Part shown: positions 6,476 to 9,543 of the stretch, one piece after another
Layout of the letters: every line of letters begins with the position of its first letter
How positions within the stretch are numbered: the first letter of the stretch is position 1
NCBI GenBank assembly: GCA_002293965.1
Contig: DBEG01000054.1
Coordinates: 1 to 9,543, forward strand
Length of the DNA: 9,543 nt
Reading direction: 5' to 3'
DNA from: Actinobacteria bacterium UBA912
Lineage (GTDB): Bacteria > Actinomycetota > Coriobacteriia > Anaerosomatales > UBA912
The notes under the pieces: generated by a model
The model's input: only the letters and a program-made list of their open reading frames with translations
Database searches by the model: none
Told to the model about the DNA's origin: nothing
Made by a program: the position numbers and the translations under genes

Positions 6476-7210
6476 TTACAGCTTGCGGATCCGCTCCTCC
6501 GAGAGCGGCACTCCGCCCTCGACCTGATGCCAGACGCCTTCTCGGAAGGTTTCATACTCGCTGAACCTGCATGGGATTCCCTGCGCGACCCTGAGATCCG
6601 GGGAGTCCATGAGCTGGAAGTGCAGATGCGGCGCGGTCGAGTTTCCGGAGTGTCCCACCTTTGCGATCAGTTGGCCCATGTGGACCTCATCGCCAGCGGC
6701 AACCGCGACCGATCCCGTCTGCGCATGAGCGAAGAATGCGTACCCGTGCTCTGTCTCGATGATGATGTGGTTGCCCACCACCGCCTTCAGGTCCGTCTTG
6801 TCCGGGTCGAAGGTGAAGCCGTGCTTGAGAACCGTGGCGATATCGCGGAGCAGGTGTACGGGGTCGCGCTCGGGCCAGCCGTCGACCGCCGCGACAACGG
6901 TTCCGGGCAAGGGCGCGTAGATTGGCTGCCCCCAGCCGAAACAGTCCTCCAGCGGAGCCCCGAGCAAAAGGTAGCGGGCGGGGCTCTGCTTGTAGAATCG
7001 CATGCCCTTCCCCGAAGGGTGGGTTCGCACGAAATCGAACGCATACCGCTGGCCGAGCATGTCGGTCCCGTGGCTGGGGATCTTCGAGCCCGGCGAGTTG
7101 ACCGCGGTCCACTCCCCGCGAAGCGGGAGGTCTATCTCGACTGCGTCGCTCCAACTGGTGGCATAAGGGCTCACTGGCCGGAGCCATGAATCACAGGCCA
7201 GTGTGCCCAA
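6476..7210 (-). CDS. M23 (LytM-type) metallopeptidase without signal peptide; start uncertain
   Basis: Zinc endopeptidase fold of the M23 family, whose members usually cut peptide bonds in peptidoglycan cross-bridges or small peptides. Numbering from TTG 7210 gives 244 residues. Visible motifs are His47 (SHGTD), Asp59 (YAFDFV), His162 (FFAHAQTG) and HLH at 195-197 in STAPHLHFQL, preceded by the VGHSGNS turn. The domain spans ~28-215. The His-to-Asp spacing is longer than the classic HxxxD of LytM, so zinc ligand assignment is by eye. The N-terminus shows no signal peptide or TM segment, so the enzyme is either cytoplasmic or exported by another route. No Shine-Dalgarno precedes TTG 7210 or the alternative GTG 7174. 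The frame is closed upstream by the TAA (7231-7229) that ends the small protein in the same frame. A small-protein/M23 unit with coupled or read-through translation is possible. Confidence 0.8.
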   Translation of the reverse strand: MGTLACDSWLRPVSPYATSWSDAVEIDLPLRGEWTAVNSPGSKIPSHGTDMLGQRYAFDFVRTHPSGKGMRFYKQSPARYLLLGAPLEDCFGWGQPIYAPLPGTVVAAVDGWPERDPVHLLRDIATVLKHGFTFDPDKTDLKAVVGNHIIIETEHGYAFFAHAQTGSVAVAAGDEVHMGQLIAKVGHSGNSTAPHLHFQLMDSPDLRVAQGIPCRFSEYETFREGVWHQVEGGVPLSEERIRKL

Positions 7211-7228
7211 AGCAGGAGATTGCTGCGG

Positions 7229-7351
7229 TTACTCTTCATCCCATGCGTCGTCGGAGGTCTCTACGACCATGTCCTCGATGACTGCGGTGCAGATGTGATC
7301 CTGCATCTGGGCCGAGGCTCCCTCTGACAAGGTTGCTGCTTGTTCGTCCAT
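7229..7351 (-). CDS. 40-residue acidic small protein, unknown function
   Basis: A short ORF with unusually good expression signals. ATG at 7351-7349 follows GGGAGG by about 8 nt, and a TTGCCG-17-TACAAT promoter lies just upstream, placing the start ~28 nt from the predicted 5' end of the RNA. The product starts MDEQAATLSE and ends ETSDDAWDEE. It has one Cys (residue 21), no TM or signal peptide, and a strongly acidic C-terminal tail (ESDD, DEE). I do not recognise a family. It is the first gene of the transcript that continues into the M23 peptidase, whose frame it shares. It could be a regulatory or leader peptide, a substrate of the peptidase, a RiPP-like precursor (no modifying enzyme in the window), or the detached N-terminus of the M23 protein. 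Confidence 0.6.
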   Translation of the reverse strand: MDEQAATLSEGASAQMQDHICTAVIEDMVVETSDDAWDEE

Positions 7352-7355
7352 CTCG

Positions 7356-7372
7356 ATTCCCTCCCAAGGAAT
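7356..7372 (-). promoter_or_regulatory. Hairpin holding the small-protein ribosome binding site
   Basis: In the RNA, ATTCC (7372-7368) can pair with GGAAT (7360-7356) around the 7-nt loop TTGGGAG. The Shine-Dalgarno GGGAGG sits in the loop and the start of the 3' arm, just before the ATG. The stem is short (5 bp), so any effect on translation is speculative. Confidence 0.35.
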
Positions 7373-7385
7373 ACATAGCTCGCAT

Positions 7386-7414
7386 ATTGTACGCCCATGA
7401 CTGGGAGTCGGCAA
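7386..7414 (-). promoter_or_regulatory. Sigma70-type promoter of small protein / M23 unit
   Basis: TTGCCG (7414-7409), exactly 17 bp, then TACAAT (7391-7386) on the minus strand. Transcription would start near 7379, giving a ~28-nt leader. It is one of the two best promoter matches in the window, and it supports the 40-residue ORF as a real gene. Confidence 0.7.
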
Positions 7415-7420
7415 GCGACT

Positions 7421-7450
7421 AAGCGTCGGTTCGATGCCGATGAACCGCTT
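7421..7450 (-). other. Bulged hairpin upstream of the small-protein promoter
   Basis: On the minus strand AAGC-GGTTC pairs with GAACC-(GAC bulge)-GCTT around a 9-nt loop. It lies between the end of the cysteine-rich gene and the -35 of the next promoter. There is no U tract, so it is not a classical intrinsic terminator. It may stabilise the 3' end or act as a weak terminator together with the hairpin at 7452-7474. Confidence 0.4.
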
Positions 7451-7451
7451 C

Positions 7452-7474
7452 CCGGAACTGTGCACGTATTCCGG
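7452..7474 (-). other. Hairpin directly after the cysteine-rich gene
   Basis: CCGGAA and TTCCGG form a perfect 6-bp stem around an 11-nt loop, 2 nt beyond the TGA of the cysteine-rich gene. It is a candidate 3'-end structure of that transcript. No run of U follows. Confidence 0.4.
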
Positions 7475-7476
7475 AC

Positions 7477-7812
7477 TCAGCCCATGAAATCCTCGAAGGC
7501 CTCCACATTCCAGTTTATGCCCATCTCTGTAAGCTTGGCGTAGTACTCCGCTTCTGAGTACTCCTTGTTTAGGATGTGGAATCGCGCTCCGTTGAGTCCG
7601 ACACAGTAAGCACAGTCCCTGCAGTCGACGCATTGCACGCACTCGATGATCGAGTCGCAGTTGTGGCAACTGATACAGGCCCGTGAGTTGTAAACGTAGT
7701 TGCAGTTCCGACAAGCCTCAACATTGAAGCAGCCGTAGTTGTTGGCTGCATCGCGATCATGAGTGTGCTCGGACCTCAGTTTGGTCCACTCGTGCATGAA
7801 TTGGGCGTCCAA
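7477..7812 (-). CDS. Cysteine-triplet repeat protein (11 Cys on a 3-residue register)
   Basis: A 111-residue protein of unknown function. Eleven Cys lie at 28, 34, 37, 46, 49, 52, 58, 61, 64, 67 and 70, all on one register of every third residue; the four other register positions between 28 and 70 are Val31, Val40, Ser43 and Ile55. This reads as roughly seven hexapeptides of form xxxCxx or CxxCxx. It suggests a narrow beta-solenoid or left-handed helix with a stacked Cys face, either disulfide-stapled or metal-binding. A short tail with NKEYSEAEYYAKL (82-94) follows; similar ends occur in uncharacterised Cys-rich bacterial proteins as far as I recall. No signal peptide or TM. Start is TTG 7812, with GGGAG 7 nt upstream; the in-frame ATG at 7797 has no ribosome site. 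Base composition looks less GC-rich than the flanking genes, suggesting accessory origin. Confidence 0.8.
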   Translation of the reverse strand: MDAQFMHEWTKLRSEHTHDRDAANNYGCFNVEACRNCNYVYNSRACISCHNCDSIIECVQCVDCRDCAYCVGLNGARFHILNKEYSEAEYYAKLTEMGINWNVEAFEDFMG

Positions 7813-7842
7813 CTAGCGTCTCCCGTCTATCGGCTGCCAAAC

Positions 7843-7848
7843 AGTATA
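7843..7848 (-). promoter_or_regulatory. Possible -10 element before the cysteine-rich gene
   Basis: TATACT on the minus strand lies ~30 bp upstream of the TTG start, in the 47-bp gap after the DUF2177 gene. No good -35 is seen at 15-18 bp, so the gene may instead be read through from the upstream operon. Confidence 0.3.
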
Positions 7849-7859
7849 CAGATTACAGC

Positions 7860-8270
7860 TCACATGCCGAGCCACACCGCCGCGTAGTAACCTGCCACAG
7901 CGACCACGCTGGTCAGCGCCGTACCCCATGCGATGTCTATCACCGAGATCCTCCAGGGCCAGCCGCGTATGGTCGACAGGTTGGTTAGGTCGTAGGTCGC
8001 GTAGGCAAGACAGCCCAGGAGCGCCCCTCGCCAAAGAGCACCTCCGACTTGGCCCTCCTCGACTCCAGGCAGGACAGCGAGCGCGATGACGCCGACCACG
8101 TACAGCAGGTAGAAGCCTGCTGCCACCCCGAGCTTGGGATTGTCGGCGAGTAAGTCGCCCAGAAGCGGCTTGTATATCCGCGGTGTCGCCGTGAGCAGCC
8201 ACACCAGGTCTATCGCGAAGAACACCGCCGCGCAGATCAAGTACAGAACGACCAAATCTATGAGTGACAT
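7860..8270 (-). CDS. DUF2177 family four-TM membrane protein
   Basis: A 136-residue integral membrane protein with four TM segments (~5-27, 48-67, 79-97, 109-133). It carries the conserved motifs I associate with DUF2177: AIDLVW (19-24), FYLLYVVG (53-60), AYATYDLTNLSTIRGWP (89-105) and DIAWGT (112-117). The conserved Asp, Trp and Tyr residues inside or at the edge of the helices suggest a polar or catalytic site in the membrane. The molecular function is unknown. ATG at 8270-8268 has AGGAGGT 5 nt upstream. The CFA-type methyltransferase gene ends 36 bp upstream on the same strand, so the two are probably one operon. DUF2177 genes recur next to CFA-synthase homologues in other bacteria, which suggests a role in modified fatty acid metabolism. 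Confidence 0.9.
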   Translation of the reverse strand: MSLIDLVVLYLICAAVFFAIDLVWLLTATPRIYKPLLGDLLADNPKLGVAAGFYLLYVVGVIALAVLPGVEEGQVGGALWRGALLGCLAYATYDLTNLSTIRGWPWRISVIDIAWGTALTSVVAVAGYYAAVWLGM

Positions 8271-8306
8271 GAGCGACCTCCTGATCCGCGAGCCGCATCC
8301 GCGAGA

Positions 8307-9530
8307 CTACGACTCGAGCTTGACCTGCATGACATCGATGCTTCCAAACAAGAACCCGGTCCGACAGTAAGCCAGGTAGTAGTGCCACATCCGAATGAAG
8401 CGCTCGTCGAAACCGAGCTCTCTGACCTGCGGTAACGCAGCCTCGAACCGCTCTGCCCAGGCCTCCAGCGTTCGCGCGTAATCCCTGCCGAAGAAGTACG
8501 GCTCGGACACCGCCAGGCCCTCGAATTGCGCGACGCTCTTGAACCGCTCGGGGCTTGGCAGCATCCCGCCAGGGAAGATGTAGCGCTGAGTGAAGTCGGG
8601 GATCCTTCGGTACTCCTCGAACCGAGCGTCTTCGATCGTGATCACCTGCATGGCAGCGGCAGCACCCGGATCGAGGAGCCCTTTTACGCTGCGGAAGAAC
8701 GTGGGCCACCACTTCTCGCCGACCGCCTCGAACATCTCGATCGATGCGATGCCGCTGAATGTCCCCGGCATCTCTCGGTAGTCCTGCAGACGGATGTCCA
8801 CCCGCCCTTCGAGGTCTTCTCGGCGGCCCAACTCGCGCGCGAGTTGGGCTTGCTCCTCGGAAAGCGTGATTCCGGTGACTCGGCAGCCCGACTCCTTAGC
8901 CGCGTGTGCCGCGAATCCGCCCCAGCCGCACCCGATCTCGAGGATGTGGTCGCGGGCGCCCGGCTGCAACAGGTCGAGGATGCGGTCCCACTTGCGGCGC
9001 TGAGCGGTGGCGAGCTGGTCTCGGCCGAGCCCCTCGCCCCCAGCACCCGTGAAGCACGCCGAGGAGTACGTCATCGTTTCGTCGAGCCACAGTTTGTAGA
9101 AGTCGTTGCCCAGGTCGTAGTGGTAGGCGATGTTGCGCTTCGCTCCGCCGCTCGGATCGTTGTCGCGCTTCTGATGCCAGAGCCGATGGAACGGCCGCAT
9201 GATCGGTGGGACGTTGGCGACCCAACCTGCCGAGAGGTTCGCATGCCCGAAGTCCAACACGGCTCCAAGGTCTGGCGAGTCCCACAGGCCGTCCATGTAG
9301 GTTTCCGCGACTGCGATGGTGCCGCCTGAGATGATTCGGCGGACAACGGCATTGTCGTGGATTTTTAGGAACGCCGAAGGCCCAGGCTGGGGTCCTGCGA
9401 ACCGATGCTGCCCTCCGTCCGGAAGCTCGATGGTGACATCACCACACCGGACCCTCCGCAGCACCGCGCCTGCTGCAAGGTGCAGCGGGCCTGGAATGGT
9501 TCGGCTGGATCGGTGCGGCGCTGACATCAC
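8307..9530 (-). CDS. cfa: Cyclopropane-fatty-acyl-phospholipid synthase family methyltransferase
   Basis: SAM-dependent enzyme acting on double bonds of membrane phospholipid acyl chains. The 407-residue product has an N-terminal lipid-binding-type region (~20-115), HYDLGNDFYKLWLD (137-150), SAM motif I LEIGCGWGG (197-205), SIEMFEAVG with Glu268 at the bicarbonate-ligand position (E. coli Glu239), the YIFPGGMLPS loop (317-326) and DYARTLEAW with Tyr351 (E. coli Tyr317). Two E. coli positions differ by eye alignment: YSC(139)AYW is YSSACF (Ser157), and His266 is Gln295 (MQVITI). These are typical of a separate clade that includes methylene-, methyl- or furan-fatty-acid enzymes. Product chemistry is therefore open. 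GTG 9530 is used, with AGAGGA 7 nt upstream; ATG 9527 is equally possible. The frame stays open to the window edge, so an earlier start cannot be excluded. Confidence 0.92.
   Translation of the reverse strand: MMSAPHRSSRTIPGPLHLAAGAVLRRVRCGDVTIELPDGGQHRFAGPQPGPSAFLKIHDNAVVRRIISGGTIAVAETYMDGLWDSPDLGAVLDFGHANLSAGWVANVPPIMRPFHRLWHQKRDNDPSGGAKRNIAYHYDLGNDFYKLWLDETMTYSSACFTGAGGEGLGRDQLATAQRRKWDRILDLLQPGARDHILEIGCGWGGFAAHAAKESGCRVTGITLSEEQAQLARELGRREDLEGRVDIRLQDYREMPGTFSGIASIEMFEAVGEKWWPTFFRSVKGLLDPGAAAAMQVITIEDARFEEYRRIPDFTQRYIFPGGMLPSPERFKSVAQFEGLAVSEPYFFGRDYARTLEAWAERFEAALPQVRELGFDERFIRMWHYYLAYCRTGFLFGSIDVMQVKLES
8826..8849. repeat. Perfect 24-bp palindrome inside cfa
   Basis: Half-site GCCCAACTCGCG is followed directly by its reverse complement. 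It encodes AQLARELG, so codon constraint plus chance may explain it. Thirteen bases of it (CCCAACTCGCGCG) recur at 1301-1313 in the katG/FKBP intergenic region. An extended hairpin or a dimeric protein site are possible readings. Confidence 0.7.
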
Positions 9531-9543
9531 AGTGATGTCCTCT

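Noticed and set aside
7229..7351. Calling the 40-residue protein a RiPP (for example graspetide-like) precursor because of its Thr/Asp/Glu-rich tail
   Set aside because: No ATP-grasp, radical SAM, LanM/LanB or YcaO enzyme is present in the window and no recognisable leader motif is seen. It is kept as an unknown small protein.
7352..7714. Longer 161-codon reading of the small-protein frame starting at 7714
   Set aside because: The upstream part overlaps the cysteine-rich gene in another frame and would cross the promoter. The ATG at 7351 with its own ribosome site is far better supported.
7477..7812. CRISPR-like or tandem DNA repeat in the cysteine-rich gene
   Set aside because: The repeat is at the protein level (Cys codons every 9 nt); the DNA shows no conserved repeat-spacer pattern.

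Overview
This is a GC-rich bacterial segment, nearly all coding, with one tRNA gene and every gene but one on the minus strand. High GC, frequent GTG/TTG starts, clear Shine-Dalgarno sequences and the protein mix suggest a deep-branching high-GC lineage, possibly Actinomycetota (Coriobacteriia-like). The taxon is inferred by eye and is not secure. The tRNA encodes its own CCA.

Layout, left to right. (1) 1-1220: the 5' two-thirds of katG (catalase-peroxidase), running off the left edge. It is divergent from a plus-strand FKBP-type prolyl isomerase lipoprotein (1373-1870), across a 152-bp region with small inverted repeats. (2) 1873-4476: a tightly overlapping three-gene operon read right to left. 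It encodes a stand-alone cobalamin-binding domain with the CarH/LitR photoreceptor signature but no DNA-binding domain, then a MacB/FtsX-type ABC permease, then its LolD/MacB-type ATPase. (3) 4529-4695: tRNA-Ser(GGA) with a good sigma70-type promoter and no visible terminator before the operon in (2). (4) 4705-6392: a translationally coupled BcrA-like ATPase and ABC-2 permease. (5) 6476-7414: a strong promoter, a 40-residue acidic small protein, and a signal-peptide-less M23 metallopeptidase in the same frame after a single UAA stop. (6) 7477-7812: a small protein with 11 cysteines, all on one strict three-residue register. (7) 7860-9530: a four-TM DUF2177 protein and a cyclopropane-fatty-acid-synthase-type methyltransferase, in one operon.

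Possible themes. katG, the CFA-type lipid methyltransferase and the B12 photosensor domain are each linked elsewhere to oxidative or light stress, but joint regulation here is inference. The most unusual items are the B12 light-sensor module overlapping an ABC transporter operon, the cysteine-triplet repeat protein, and the small-protein/M23 pair. The 4.7-7.8 kb block looks less GC-rich than its flanks by eye, especially 7230-7860, which suggests accessory genes.
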